64,000 nucleotides of DNA from UBA1546 sp049302185 (GTDB lineage Bacteria > Nitrospirota > Thermodesulfovibrionia > Thermodesulfovibrionales > UBA1546). Of the stretch, positions 8,658-17,347 are shown one piece after another (within the stretch, counting starts at the first letter, position 1; every line of letters begins with the position of its first letter). A program made the position numbers and the translations under genes. Under the pieces are notes generated by a model. The model made no database searches. It was not told where the DNA came from and saw only the letters and a list, made by a program, of their open reading frames with translations. The DNA lies in contig JBAQLV010000030.1 of the NCBI GenBank assembly GCA_049302185.1, positions 57,486 through 121,485 of the forward strand, in the 5' to 3' direction.

Positions 8658-10001
8658 TTACAAATATTCTCTCACAACTTTTGCGATTTCATTCCCCAGC
8701 TTCTCTATCAATCGCCTCTCTTTACCCTCAACCATCACTCTTATCTTCGGCTCCGTGCCTGACGGCCTTACAAGTATCCTGCCATTGCCGGCAAGCCTTT
8801 TTTCAGCATTCTTAATTACCGACTCTATTTCAGGGATTGATTTGAAATCCTTCCTCTTCTCTGTCTCAACATTTATAAGAACCTGAGGATACAGCGTTAT
8901 ATCAGATACAAGCTTGGAGAAAGGCTTGCCTCTTTTCCTCATCAGATAAAGAACATGAAGAGCGGTGATAGGCCCGTCTCCTGTTGTATTGTAATCAGAG
9001 AATATTATATGCCCTGACTGTTCTCCGCCAAAGTTGTATCCGCCGGCTCTCATCTTTTCAGCAACAAATCTGTCTCCGACCTTTGTCCTTATAAATTTAA
9101 TCCCGTTTTTTTCGAGATAGCGCTCAAGTCCAAGGTTGCTCATAACCGTAGAGACAACTGTGTTGCCTTTAAGCCTTCCTTCCCTCTTAAGCTCTCTCGC
9201 GCATATCCCTATAATCTGATCTCCGTTGACGATTCTGCCATTTTCATCGCAGAATATTGTCCTGTCAGCATCGCCGTCATGCGCAATGCCGGCATGAGCC
9301 CTGTGCTGCCTGACCGCCTTCTGAAGCATTTCAGGATAGAGCGCTCCGCATCCATCATTAATATTAATGCCGTCAGGCTTATCGTTTATCACTATAACCT
9401 CAGCGCCGAGTTCACGCAGAACCCACGGCGTTGTTTTATACGCAGCGCCGTTTGCGCAGTCAACAACAACCTTTATCCCTTCAAGTGTCACGCCTTTGGG
9501 CACAGTTGACTTTATATATTCAATATACCTGCCTGTTGCATCATCAAGCCTGTATGCCTTCCCTATATCAGAACCGGAAGGCCTTTTTGTGCCAAGCCCG
9601 TCATCCACAACAAGATCTTCTATGCTCTTTTCTATTTCATCGGGAAGCTTGAACCCGTCAGCTGAAAAAAACTTTATTCCGTTATCCTCGTAAGGATTAT
9701 GCGATGCCGATATCACAATCCCTGCATCAAGCCTCAAAGCCCTTGTAAGAAATGCCACTCCGGGAGTCGGTATAGGCCCCACAAGCGTTACGTTCATCCC
9801 CATTGAGCAAATCCCTGAGGTAAGGGCGCTTTCTATCATATACCCTGAAAGCCTTGTGTCCTTTCCTATCAGAACCATATTCCTGCCGTGCTTTTTCCTC
9901 AGAACCTTAGCTGCCGCCATTCCGATCCTGAGCACATTTTCAGGAGTCATTGGATGCTTATTTACCCTGCCTCTTATGCCGTCTGTACCAAAAAGTTTCA
10001 T
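8658..10001 (-). CDS. glmM: phosphoglucosamine mutase
   Basis: This 447-residue enzyme converts glucosamine-6-phosphate to glucosamine-1-phosphate for peptidoglycan and LPS precursors. MKLFGTDGIRGRVN, ISASHNPYEDNGIKFF (phosphoserine site), AHDGDADRTIF (Mg site), GGEQSGHI and RPSGTEPKIRVMVEG are all present. It follows cdaR and cdaA, the conserved cdaA-cdaR-glmM cluster in which GlmM and CdaR can modulate c-di-AMP synthesis. Its start lies immediately after a (TTTTAGG)5 array, which has replaced any recognisable ribosome-binding site. Confidence 0.96.
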   Translation of the reverse strand: MKLFGTDGIRGRVNKHPMTPENVLRIGMAAAKVLRKKHGRNMVLIGKDTRLSGYMIESALTSGICSMGMNVTLVGPIPTPGVAFLTRALRLDAGIVISASHNPYEDNGIKFFSADGFKLPDEIEKSIEDLVVDDGLGTKRPSGSDIGKAYRLDDATGRYIEYIKSTVPKGVTLEGIKVVVDCANGAAYKTTPWVLRELGAEVIVINDKPDGININDGCGALYPEMLQKAVRQHRAHAGIAHDGDADRTIFCDENGRIVNGDQIIGICARELKREGRLKGNTVVSTVMSNLGLERYLEKNGIKFIRTKVGDRFVAEKMRAGGYNFGGEQSGHIIFSDYNTTGDGPITALHVLYLMRKRGKPFSKLVSDITLYPQVLINVETEKRKDFKSIPEIESVIKNAEKRLAGNGRILVRPSGTEPKIRVMVEGKERRLIEKLGNEIAKVVREYL

Positions 10002-10035
10002 TTTAGGTTTTAGGTTTTAGGTTTTAGGTTTTAGG
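10001..10035. repeat. tandem heptamer (TTTTAGG)x5 at the glmM start
   Basis: Five perfect copies of TTTTAGG (CCTAAAA on the coding strand) run into the glmM ATG, the first base of the array being shared with the start codon. A degenerate TGTTAG follows. Copy-number change would alter the leader and translation of glmM. No Shine-Dalgarno-like motif is seen in the array. Confidence 0.9.
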
Positions 10036-10060
10036 TGTTAGATATACTGAAACCTGGCGC

Positions 10061-10711
10061 CTATTTTTTCCTCCTGTCTTTTATAACAACCTTTACGCTG
10101 ACTTCCTGCATATCAGTCCTTATATTCCTGCCGGCCGTATCAATGCGCACAGTCTGCGTAAAAGTTTTATCAGCGTCTGAAATATCAACAGGCTCGGTCC
10201 TCAGAAATTTTACTTTGCCTGTCTCTGTCCTTACTCCCTCAATGGCCGCATCCTTAGGCAAAACCTCTACAGAACTCACAACAAACCCTTTTTTAGGACT
10301 GCCGGCCATAATTGCATTTACAGGCACGGTCTTAATAATCGTCTCTTCCAGCACAATCCATGCAGACGAGGGGGTTATGGCTGTAATATTAATTGTAGGG
10401 GGGATTTTAACATCGTCCTTGTTTATATAGTATATTCCTTTCCCTTTTTTTGCTTTGCTCAAATCCACATGAACTCTTACATCAGACGGCTTCATATTCC
10501 TGAGAATTCTATCCTGTCCTTTCAAGCTCACATTTACAGATTTCACTCCCTGCTTAATACTCTCAAGCCCCTGCGGTATATTTTTAAGTTCCATAGGAAC
10601 ATCAATTGATATCTCAGACTGTCCCTTTGAGATAACAAAAAACCACAAGATTATCGCTATGACAACCGCAGTAACTTTCAATCCGAAATTCTCAAGTAAT
10701 CGCCTTCTCAT
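10061..10711 (-). CDS. cdaR: CdaR/YbbR-domain regulator of diadenylate cyclase
   Basis: The 216-residue protein has an N-terminal membrane anchor (VTAVVIAIILWFFVISKG) followed by two YbbR repeats (VPMELKNIPQGLE...; VPVNAIMAGSPKKGFVVSSVEVLPKDAAIEG). YbbR proteins bind and modulate the membrane cyclase CdaA. It overlaps cdaA by 4 nt and lies upstream of glmM, as in Firmicutes and many diderms. It is shorter than four-repeat CdaR proteins, which is usual outside Firmicutes. Confidence 0.88.
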   Translation of the reverse strand: MRRRLLENFGLKVTAVVIAIILWFFVISKGQSEISIDVPMELKNIPQGLESIKQGVKSVNVSLKGQDRILRNMKPSDVRVHVDLSKAKKGKGIYYINKDDVKIPPTINITAITPSSAWIVLEETIIKTVPVNAIMAGSPKKGFVVSSVEVLPKDAAIEGVRTETGKVKFLRTEPVDISDADKTFTQTVRIDTAGRNIRTDMQEVSVKVVIKDRRKK

Positions 10712-11496
10712 TGTGCTGCCTTCTCGTAGAGTCGAGTCTCCGACTTCTGGGATGTGAATATATCCGTTAATATATCACGGAGAGTCCCCATATCAATATG
10801 GGTTTCAAGCTTTCCGCCGACAGCCATAGAGATATTGCCTGTTTCTTCAGAAACTATAATAGCAACCGCATCTGTTTCTTCTGTAAGTCCGAGTCCTGCC
10901 CTGTGTCTTGTCCCCATGGCTTTATCAACCTCAGAGCTGAGCATGATAGGCAGAAAACAACCTGCGGCAACAATCCTGTTCCCTTTTATAACAACCGCTC
11001 CGTCGTGTATCGGAGATGAAGGATGAAAGATGCTGAGGAGTATTTCTCGCGTAACCCTTGCATCAAGCGATGTGCCTATCTCAACAAACTCATTCAGGCT
11101 TGTTTCACGCTCAATAACGATCAATGCGCCAATCTTTCTGTTTGCAAGGGCAACGGAAGCCTTGACTATCTCTTCCAGAGATTTGAGTTCCTCAGCGGAA
11201 GTGAATGACTGCAAAAACGGCGTCTCGCCCATACGCGCAAGCGCCCTTCTGATCTCAGGCTGGAAGAGCACTATAAGCGCTATAACTATCTGCGCCCAGA
11301 AGCTTTGTATTATCCAGTCCATTGTGTAAAGTCCTGTATAGCCTGAAAGGAGAGAGGCAAGCAGCAGCACTCCGATACCTATAAGCATCTGGACAGCCCT
11401 TGTGCCTTTTATAAACAGAAGCAGGCGGTAAAGGAGAAAGGACACGAGAATAATGTCCAGAATATCCTGCCACCTTAATTGCCTGAATATTTCCAC
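10708..11496 (-). CDS. cdaA: diadenylate cyclase CdaA (c-di-AMP synthase)
   Basis: Three N-terminal membrane segments (IILVSFLLYRLLLFI, MLIGIGVLLLASLL and a third) are followed by a DisA_N cyclase domain with the catalytic PIHDGAVVI (DGA) and TRHRAGLGLTEETDA (RHR) motifs. The 262-residue protein makes c-di-AMP from two ATP. It stands 1 nt from the dCMP deaminase gene upstream. The last residues (SETRLYE) are encoded by a 22-bp palindromic repeat that recurs inside tsaB, so the C-terminus has been altered by a mobile repeat. Confidence 0.94.
   Translation of the reverse strand: MEIFRQLRWQDILDIILVSFLLYRLLLFIKGTRAVQMLIGIGVLLLASLLSGYTGLYTMDWIIQSFWAQIVIALIVLFQPEIRRALARMGETPFLQSFTSAEELKSLEEIVKASVALANRKIGALIVIERETSLNEFVEIGTSLDARVTREILLSIFHPSSPIHDGAVVIKGNRIVAAGCFLPIMLSSEVDKAMGTRHRAGLGLTEETDAVAIIVSEETGNISMAVGGKLETHIDMGTLRDILTDIFTSQKSETRLYEKAAQ
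10723..10744. repeat. 22-bp palindromic repeat in the 3' end of cdaA
   Basis: CTCGTAGAGTCGAGTCTCCG plus AC. The reverse complement of 16628-16649 in tsaB differs at one of 22 positions. The core TAGAGTCGAGTCT is nearly self-complementary. Confidence 0.8.
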
Positions 11497-11497
11497 T

Positions 11498-11977
11498 TCA
11501 GACCCTCTTTTTAAGCCACTCTTTAGGATTTATTACATGAAAGTTTCCGTTTCCATCTGAATAAACCACTCTTGCAATCCGTGCATTGAGTATTATCCTT
11601 TTGCACATCATGCACGGCTCTGAATGGCATTCATCAGCGCTATCATCCGCGCCTGATATATAAATTGTTGCGCCTTCAAGTTCATGAACTGCTGCGCGTA
11701 TTACTGCATTTGCCTCTGCGTGAACGCTGTGGCAGAGTTCGTATCTTTCACCGTGAGGGATTTGAAGTTCCTTTCTCGTGCATTTTCCGACCTCAAGACA
11801 GTCTTTCATGCCTGCAGGAGCGCCGTTATATCCTGTGCTGACAATGATATTGTCTTTCGTAATCACAGTGCCGTATTTGCGTCTGAGGCATGTAGCCCTT
11901 GCTGCAACAGCCTTGGCTATGCCGATAAAGTATTCATCCCATCCCGGCCTCTTACTCTTCTTTTTGATTTTAGGCAT
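11498..11977 (-). CDS. deoxycytidylate (dCMP) deaminase
   Basis: This 159-residue zinc enzyme turns dCMP into dUMP for dTTP synthesis. It has SVHAEANAVIRAA (zinc His plus catalytic Glu) and SEPCMMCKRIILNA (two zinc Cys), and TGYNGAP near the N-terminus. It belongs to the ComEB/dCMP deaminase family. A divergent small promoter region with partial repeats separates it from the znuB-like gene. Confidence 0.92.
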   Translation of the reverse strand: MPKIKKKSKRPGWDEYFIGIAKAVAARATCLRRKYGTVITKDNIIVSTGYNGAPAGMKDCLEVGKCTRKELQIPHGERYELCHSVHAEANAVIRAAVHELEGATIYISGADDSADECHSEPCMMCKRIILNARIARVVYSDGNGNFHVINPKEWLKKRV

Positions 11978-12030
11978 ATTCTATATTATTAAATTCAGAG
12001 CGCAAAATGCAAAGATGGATATAAAGAATG

Positions 12031-12825
12031 TTATTTTCTCGCCCTTAAAAACGCAGCGAAAAAGAGCGCTGTGATTATCAGGACGATTGTGCCGCCCGGC
12101 GAAAGGTCAAACTGATATGAAAGATAAAGCCCTGCTATCGTAGAAAAAAGGGCAGCAGAACATGATATAAGCAGCATCGGATAAAAACTCCTTGAGAGGA
12201 GTTGTGCAACAGCGCCCGGTATAACAAGAAGGGCAGAGACAAGGATAATCCCCACAACCTTGATAGAGATAACAATCGCCACCGCCATAGAGAGCAGAAA
12301 GAGCGATTTAATCAGACGTGTCGGGATACCGCTTACAATCGCAAGTTCTTCATTGAATGTCGTAAACAAAAGCTCCTTCATAATCATCATAATCGCAGCA
12401 AGGATTACTATTGTTACTGCAATTGTCATCCACATCTCGTTTTCGCTTATTGCAAGGATGCTGCCGAAAAGATAGCCGAAAAGATCTACATTGTAACTTT
12501 TTGAAAGGCTTATCAGAACTATGCCGAGAGCCATTGAGCTTGAAAAGAATACGCCTATGGCGGTATCTTCCGCCACCCTGCCCTTTGAGCTTATTTTCTC
12601 AATTCCGAATGCCACAAGGATGGAATATATCATCGCTGTTATGACAGGATTTACTCCCGCAAGAAAACCTATTGCAACTCCTCCGAATGCCGCATGTGAG
12701 ATTCCTGAGCCGACAAATGCAACCCTTCTCATGACAACAAACACAGATATTATCCCTGTGAGAATGCTGACAACAATCCCCGTGATAACCGCCCTCTGCA
12801 TGAATCCGTATGATAAGATTTCCAT
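12031..12825 (-). CDS. znuB: zinc/manganese ABC transporter permease (ZnuB-like)
   Basis: This polytopic permease (264 residues from the chosen start) has about eight membrane segments and family signatures GSGISHAAFGGVAIG and SALLVIPGAVAQLL. The ATG at 12825 overlaps the stop of the ATPase gene (TAATG), which implies coupled translation; an in-frame ATG at 12846 is less likely. With the neighbouring ATPase and His-rich binding protein it makes a full importer. Zinc is favoured over manganese by the His-rich loop of the binding protein; this is inference. Confidence 0.88.
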   Translation of the reverse strand: MEILSYGFMQRAVITGIVVSILTGIISVFVVMRRVAFVGSGISHAAFGGVAIGFLAGVNPVITAMIYSILVAFGIEKISSKGRVAEDTAIGVFFSSSMALGIVLISLSKSYNVDLFGYLFGSILAISENEMWMTIAVTIVILAAIMMIMKELLFTTFNEELAIVSGIPTRLIKSLFLLSMAVAIVISIKVVGIILVSALLVIPGAVAQLLSRSFYPMLLISCSAALFSTIAGLYLSYQFDLSPGGTIVLIITALFFAAFLRARK

Positions 12826-13595
12826 TATTTTCTCAGCCTCTCGCATTTATCGCATACGTCAGAATGTATCAGTATATCCACATTCTTGCCGTAGAGCCTT
12901 TCAAGCACATTTTCGTCAAGCGCGCCAAGAGGCGCGCCGTGGTAATAGAGAATTTTATTCAAACAGGCAATCTCATCAACATAGGCTGTCACAGCGCCGA
13001 TATCATGCGACACCATGATAATTGTCAGTCCGAGTCTCTTCTGGAATCCCTTAAGGAGATGATAAAAATCCTCCTGCCCGACAACATCTATGCCTGTGCT
13101 CGGCTCGTCAAGTATTAGCATTTTCGGATTGCTCACAAGCGCCCTTGCAATAGATATGCGCTGCTGCTCTCCGCCTGACATCTCGCCAAACGGAAAATTC
13201 TCATGCCCCGACATCCCGATAAGCTCTATATATTCACGCGCCTTTTCTTTCTCCTTTTTTGAAGGCCATCTGAAAAGCCCGAGCTTTCCGTATAATCCCA
13301 TTGTCACAACATCTATTGCCCTTGCAGGGAAATTAATGTCAAGGTTAAGATGCTGCGGCACATACCCAAAAACTCCTTCTCTTAAACATTCCTCGGAAGA
13401 TTTGCCCAACACCCTTACCTCTCCTGTAGAATGCTTAATAAGGCCGAGTATTGACTTCAGGAATGTTGTCTTGCCGCTGCCGTTAGGCCCGACAATGCCG
13501 AGGAATTTTCCTTCTTCAAGAGTGAGGTTTATATCCTTCAGTATCTCTTTGCCGCTGAGGGTTACAGAAAGTTCTCTTATCTCTAATGCAACCAT
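12825..13595 (-). CDS. znuC: zinc/manganese ABC transporter ATPase (ZnuC-like)
   Basis: The 256-residue ABC ATPase has Walker A GPNGSGKTTF, signature MSGGEQQRISIARAL, Walker B MLILDEPSTGID and the H-loop VSHD. Binding YVPQHLNLDINFP is typical of the metal-importer subgroup. It powers uptake by the ZnuB-like permease. The C-terminal tail contains CDKCERL, a possible metal-binding pair of cysteines. Confidence 0.92.
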   Translation of the reverse strand: MVALEIRELSVTLSGKEILKDINLTLEEGKFLGIVGPNGSGKTTFLKSILGLIKHSTGEVRVLGKSSEECLREGVFGYVPQHLNLDINFPARAIDVVTMGLYGKLGLFRWPSKKEKEKAREYIELIGMSGHENFPFGEMSGGEQQRISIARALVSNPKMLILDEPSTGIDVVGQEDFYHLLKGFQKRLGLTIIMVSHDIGAVTAYVDEIACLNKILYYHGAPLGALDENVLERLYGKNVDILIHSDVCDKCERLRK

Positions 13596-13641
13596 TTTAG
13601 AGTCAATTCTCCCGGTATATAAGCATGGCTGACTTGAGCTT

Positions 13642-14553
13642 TCACCTCATCCCCTCTTCCATTACAGAAAGATTATATCTCATAAGTCCTATATATGTAT
13701 CCCTGCCCTTAACAGTAGCGCCGCCAATCGGATCAAGAAACAAAACCTTTGCGCCAGCCTCTTTTGCAACAACCTCTGCAATCTTCGGATTAAACTGAGG
13801 CTCTGCAAAAACAATTTTTGAGTTTATCTTCTTTATCTCACTTACAATCTTTGCAATATGTTTCGGAGAAGGCTCTCTGCCGGGAGATTCCTCTATAACC
13901 CCTGCAACCCTGAGCCCGTATCTTTTTGAAAAATAGTTCCATGCAGGATGAAAGGTTACATACTCTTTTACACGGAAACTTTTTACTCTATTCATAATCT
14001 CGATGTGAAGGGCGTCTAAATCTTTTTTATATTTCTCAGCATTCTCTCTGTAATAAGCCTCTCCCTCGGGGTCAGCCTTGGAGAGAGCATTCTTTATCTT
14101 ATCCACAACTGTTTTCATTAATACAGGGTCAAGCCACACATGAGGGTCGGCAGATTCTGAATGTTCTTTTTTCCCATAGGCATCTCCCTCCGCATGAGAA
14201 TGAACATGCCTTATCAGCGAAAGTCCTGATGTTGCTTCAACAATAATGAGCTTTCTGTTAGAAGATGCCTTCATCATCTTTTCTGCCCAGAATTCAAGCC
14301 CCGCGCCTGCCTTTACAAAAACCTTTGAATCCTGGATTTCCATCATATCAAGCGGCGTGGGCTCAAATGTATGCGGCGAGGCAGCAGGGGGCAGCATAAC
14401 TTTCACACTGACTCTGTCTTTGCCAACCTGCTTTGTGATATCACCAAGAGGATAAATGCTCGCAACAACCTTTATCTTTTCTGCATGGGAAATATGGGCA
14501 AAGGATAAAAACACTGCTATGAGAATTATGATAAATCTTTTCATATCTTTCAT
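13642..14553 (-). CDS. znuA: zinc-binding periplasmic protein of ABC importer (ZnuA-like)
   Basis: About 300 residues with a signal peptide (FIIILIAVFLSFAHISHA). The cluster A-I fold is shown by VVASIYPLGDI, SPHTFEPTPLDM (first metal His), HVHSHAEGD with HSESADPHVWLDP (His-rich loop and second His), FHPAWNYFSKRYGL (third His) and FLDPIG (Asp). The short His-rich loop suggests zinc. M4 is an equally good start. First gene of the operon; divergent from an MFS gene, with no clear Zur-type palindrome seen. Confidence 0.9.
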   Translation of the reverse strand: MKDMKRFIIILIAVFLSFAHISHAEKIKVVASIYPLGDITKQVGKDRVSVKVMLPPAASPHTFEPTPLDMMEIQDSKVFVKAGAGLEFWAEKMMKASSNRKLIIVEATSGLSLIRHVHSHAEGDAYGKKEHSESADPHVWLDPVLMKTVVDKIKNALSKADPEGEAYYRENAEKYKKDLDALHIEIMNRVKSFRVKEYVTFHPAWNYFSKRYGLRVAGVIEESPGREPSPKHIAKIVSEIKKINSKIVFAEPQFNPKIAEVVAKEAGAKVLFLDPIGGATVKGRDTYIGLMRYNLSVMEEGMR

Positions 14554-14618
14554 GCCCTCCTTTTATGTCATCTATCGTAGCGGTGTTTGAAACTGCTGTC
14601 AAGAGAGAGAAGTTTGTG

Positions 14619-14624
14619 TAAAAT
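14619..14624 (+). promoter_or_regulatory. -10 box of the MFS gene (candidate leaderless promoter)
   Basis: TAAAAT ends 6 nt before the MFS ATG. The -35 candidate at 14597 (TGTCAA) is weak. No Shine-Dalgarno motif precedes the ATG. Confidence 0.4.
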
Positions 14625-14630
14625 ATCATA

Positions 14631-15836
14631 ATGGGGAGTACAGAAAAATCATCAGCATTATATTTCAGGGACTTCCGCCTCTTCTGGCTCAGCCAGTTGA
14701 TTTCCCTCTCAGGCACATGGATGCAGTCTGTTGCGCAGGGATGGCTCGTATACTCCTTAACTAAATCTCCTTTTTATCTCGGAATGGTAGCAGCCGCATC
14801 AACCCTTCCGATACTCCTCTTCACACTCATCGGAGGCATTGCGGCAGACAGATTCAGAAAGAGAAACCTCCTGATTGCAACACAGGCATTATCAATAATC
14901 CCTGCGCTGATGCTCGGCATATTTACGGATTCAGGTGTAATAACTGTGTATCAGGTAATCTTCTTTGCATTTTTTCTCGGCACAGTCAATGCCTTTGACA
15001 TACCTGCAAGGCAGTCGTTCGTCATTGAGATGGTCGGCAAAGGGCATCTTCTTAATGCCATTGCGCTCAATTCTGCCGCCTTTAACGGCGCGCGGCTCAT
15101 AGGCCCTGTCATTGCCGGTCTGGCAATAGCATACATGGGGTTTCCTTCATGTTTTTATCTGAATGCCGCGAGTTTTATCCCTGTGATAATCGCCCTCTCT
15201 ATGCTAAAAGCAAAAGGCGATATAAGGAGCACACAGGAAGGGTTTTTAAAAGACCTTGCCGAAGGTTTTTATTTTATAAAGGGTCAAAAGAATATCCTTT
15301 ACATGATAATTCTCATTGCTGTCTTCAGCCTTTTCGGAATTCCGTTTACAAGTTTTCTGCCTGTCTTTGCAGAGGAGATATTCAATGCCGGCCCAACAGG
15401 TCTGGGCCTTCTTGTAAGCGCCACCGGATTAGGCGCTCTTTCCGCAGCCCTCATGCTCGCATTCAAAAGTGATATGAAAAATAAATTGAGATTCATGTCC
15501 TTGTCAGGGTTGTGTTTTTCACTGGCGCTTCTCTTCACCTCTTTCTCAAGGGTCTTTGCGGTTTCACTTTTACTGCTAATCATGGCCGGATGGGGAATAG
15601 TAAGTTTCCTTGCAACAGCGAACAGTCTTATCCAACTGTCAACACCCGACAACCTCAGAGGAAGAGTAATGAGCGTTTATTCTTTTGTATTTCTCGGCTT
15701 TACGCCGATAGGGAACTTCCTCATGGGCGTAATGTCAGAACGCATAGGGACAACAAACACCGTTGCGGCAGCATCGCTGGTATGCCTTGCAGGAGCGTCA
15801 ATCTTCTCTGTGAAGCACTTGCGGAAAGAAATTTGA
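14631..15836 (+). CDS. MFS transporter, EntS/MFS_3-like exporter
   Basis: This 401-residue protein has about 12 membrane helices and starts YFRDFRLFWLSQLISLSGTWMQSVAQGWLVY, a hallmark of the EntS-like (MFS_3) group. The loop GGIAADRFRKRNLL is the A-motif. Related proteins export siderophores or drugs. No siderophore genes adjoin it and the substrate is unknown. Confidence 0.82.
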   Translation: MGSTEKSSALYFRDFRLFWLSQLISLSGTWMQSVAQGWLVYSLTKSPFYLGMVAAASTLPILLFTLIGGIAADRFRKRNLLIATQALSIIPALMLGIFTDSGVITVYQVIFFAFFLGTVNAFDIPARQSFVIEMVGKGHLLNAIALNSAAFNGARLIGPVIAGLAIAYMGFPSCFYLNAASFIPVIIALSMLKAKGDIRSTQEGFLKDLAEGFYFIKGQKNILYMIILIAVFSLFGIPFTSFLPVFAEEIFNAGPTGLGLLVSATGLGALSAALMLAFKSDMKNKLRFMSLSGLCFSLALLFTSFSRVFAVSLLLLIMAGWGIVSFLATANSLIQLSTPDNLRGRVMSVYSFVFLGFTPIGNFLMGVMSERIGTTNTVAAASLVCLAGASIFSVKHLRKEI

Positions 15837-16102
15837 TATTGTTAATCTGTTAACAAGCATGAAACGCGCGTAAGCATTTGCTCACAAAAGAACATAAGGA
15901 TATATAAGGAGGCGATGGCTGGATTGAGGCAAGATTCACGGGTCGGTCAGAATAGGGGCTGAAGTCGCAACGAAGTGGAGCGGATAGCCCCGCCTGAGAA
16001 TTTGTAAAAGCTTAATATATAGCACTAAAATCTGCACTTTAACAAAGATAGTTTAATATTGCCGAAAGACAGTTATAGCCTCCTTGAAAGGTATATTTAC
16101 AA
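15837..16102. other. 266-nt gap with a structured segment, no gene seen
   Basis: The central part (about 15930-16000) can form a hairpin from GGGGCT (15955-15960) to AGCCCC (15986-15991) around a purine-rich loop, flanked by GAATA and GAGAATT. No ORF with a start signal stands out. TATATT at 16092-16097, 5 nt before tsaB, is a candidate -10. The segment could be a small RNA or a relic of a mobile repeat; neither can be proved here. Confidence 0.35.
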
Positions 16103-16894
16103 ATGAGAATTCTTGCGATAGACACATCAACAATGCTCGGCGGAATAGCAATCATGGATGAATCCCTGCTGATTGCAGAAAGCAGGCTCAATGTCAAATC
16201 AACACATTCAGAGAGGCTTATGACAGAGATTGAGCACTGCCTCAAACAGTCAGGCATTAAAATATCTGATATTGACGTCTTTGCAGTGGCAACAGGACCC
16301 GGTTCCTTCACAGGCCTGAGAATCGGACTGAGCACAGTCAAGGGTTTTTCCTATGCAACAGGGAAACCGATAGTCTCTGTGCCGACGCTTGAAGCCCTTG
16401 CATGGAACTTCCCTTACAGCAAATACCCTGTCTGCACAATGCTTGATGCAAGAAAAAAAGAGGTCTATGCAGCATTGTTTAAATGGGATAATGAAAATAA
16501 TCCCCCCTCACCCCCCTTTAATAAAGGGGGGATGGGGGGATTTTCAGGTGGGAAGTTCATAAAATTAATAAGTGAGACATCAGCAAAGCCTGAAGAGTTT
16601 GCACGCGATGCGTTGCGCGTTACGCATGTCGTAGACTCGACTCTACGAGATGATAAATTCATATTCGCCGGAGAGGGAGCTGCGCTCTACAGGGATAAGA
16701 TAATTGAGGTCATGGGTGAAAAGGCTATATTCGCATCTCCTGAAAAAACAGTCCCTTCTCCTGCAAATGTTGCTGTTCTTGGACTTAAAAAAGCTAAGGC
16801 AGGAGAATTTTCAGAACCTGTCAGCCTTATCCCCATGTACATAAGAAAATCAGAGGCAGAGGTAAACCCCGTTAGAAAAGACGGGGCTTTCTAA
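16103..16894 (+). CDS. tsaB: tRNA t6A37 threonylcarbamoyltransferase complex subunit TsaB
   Basis: TsaB is the inactive Kae1-like scaffold that pairs with TsaD to modify ANN-decoding tRNAs. MRILAIDTSTMLGGIAI, HSERLM and VATGPGSFTGLRIGLSTVKG are typical. The 263 residues exceed the usual 220-235 because three repeats are read in frame: NPPSPPFNKGGMGGF (about residues 132-147), a VVDSTLR stretch (176-182) and a C-terminal NPVRKDGAF tail from a CCCCGTTAGAAA palindrome, after the normal ending YIRKSEAE. All three lie outside the conserved nucleotide-binding core. rimI follows, as in many genomes. Confidence 0.92.
   Translation: MRILAIDTSTMLGGIAIMDESLLIAESRLNVKSTHSERLMTEIEHCLKQSGIKISDIDVFAVATGPGSFTGLRIGLSTVKGFSYATGKPIVSVPTLEALAWNFPYSKYPVCTMLDARKKEVYAALFKWDNENNPPSPPFNKGGMGGFSGGKFIKLISETSAKPEEFARDALRVTHVVDSTLRDDKFIFAGEGAALYRDKIIEVMGEKAIFASPEKTVPSPANVAVLGLKKAKAGEFSEPVSLIPMYIRKSEAEVNPVRKDGAF
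16498..16544. repeat. in-frame G/C-run palindromic repeat inside tsaB
   Basis: AATCCCCCC...CCCCCCTTT and its inverted copy AAAGGGGGG...GGGGGGATT form a near-perfect palindrome. Copies are in hemW (21357-21402) and, degenerate, in leuS (about 47528-47566). Reading frame is kept in all three. Confidence 0.9.
16628..16649. repeat. 22-bp palindromic repeat inside tsaB
   Basis: GTCGTAGACTCGACTCTACG plus AG, the inverted counterpart of 10723-10744 in cdaA with one mismatch. It is read as VVDSTLR here and as SETRLYE in cdaA. Confidence 0.8.
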
Positions 16895-16899
16895 CGGGG
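16867..16899. repeat. inverted repeat at the tsaB 3' end
   Basis: CCCCGTTAGAAA (16867-16878) and TTTCTAACGGGG (16888-16899) are exact inverted 12-mers around GACGGGGC. It extends TsaB by NPVRKDGAF and could also form an mRNA hairpin just before rimI. Confidence 0.8.
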
Positions 16900-16903
16900 T
16901 AAA

Positions 16904-17347
16904 GTGGAAGGACTTACAATAAGGGCAATGCGGGAATCTGACCTGCCTTCTGTAGTTGCAATTGAGCGCCTCTCATTCAGCACACCTTGGTCAGAGACAT
17001 CCTTCGTTAATGAAATATACAAGCGCCATTCAACTGCAAAAGTTTCTGTTGCAGGAGAAAGAGTTATCGGATACATGTGCGCAAATCAGATTGCTGATGA
17101 GGGGCATATCCTGAATCTTGCAGTCCATCCTGATTTCCGAGGAAGGGGAATTGCAAATACGCTGGTTAAAAACATCCTTGAAGAACTAAAAGAAAACGCC
17201 TGCAGGTTTTTATATCTTGAGGTGAGGGCATCAAACAATGTTGCAAGGGAACTTTATGAAGGCTTTGGATTCAGCGTCGTTGGAGCAAGAAAAGGATATT
17301 ACACAGAGCCAAAAGAAGATGCAGTGATTATGATGCTAAGGCTTTAG
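16904..17347 (+). CDS. rimI: RimI-like GNAT N-acetyltransferase
   Basis: This 147-residue GNAT protein has the acetyl-CoA loop LAVHPDFRGRGIANTLV and the ending SNNVARELYEGFGFSVVGARKGYY, which matches RimI, the acetylase of ribosomal protein bS18. The start is a GTG 9 nt after the tsaB stop. The tsaB-rimI pair is a common linkage. Related Nat enzymes cannot be excluded. Confidence 0.85.
   Translation: MEGLTIRAMRESDLPSVVAIERLSFSTPWSETSFVNEIYKRHSTAKVSVAGERVIGYMCANQIADEGHILNLAVHPDFRGRGIANTLVKNILEELKENACRFLYLEVRASNNVARELYEGFGFSVVGARKGYYTEPKEDAVIMMLRL

Noticed and set aside
10001..10035. Telomere or replication origin repeat
   Set aside because: Just five heptamers beside a gene; no DnaA boxes or replication genes nearby.
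12202..13018. Long plus-strand ORFs opposite znuB/znuC
   Set aside because: They are antisense shadows of strongly matching ABC transporter genes, with no start signal or family match.
16498..16544. rho-independent terminator in tsaB
   Set aside because: The palindrome is within the coding frame, lacks a T run, and recurs in hemW and leuS.
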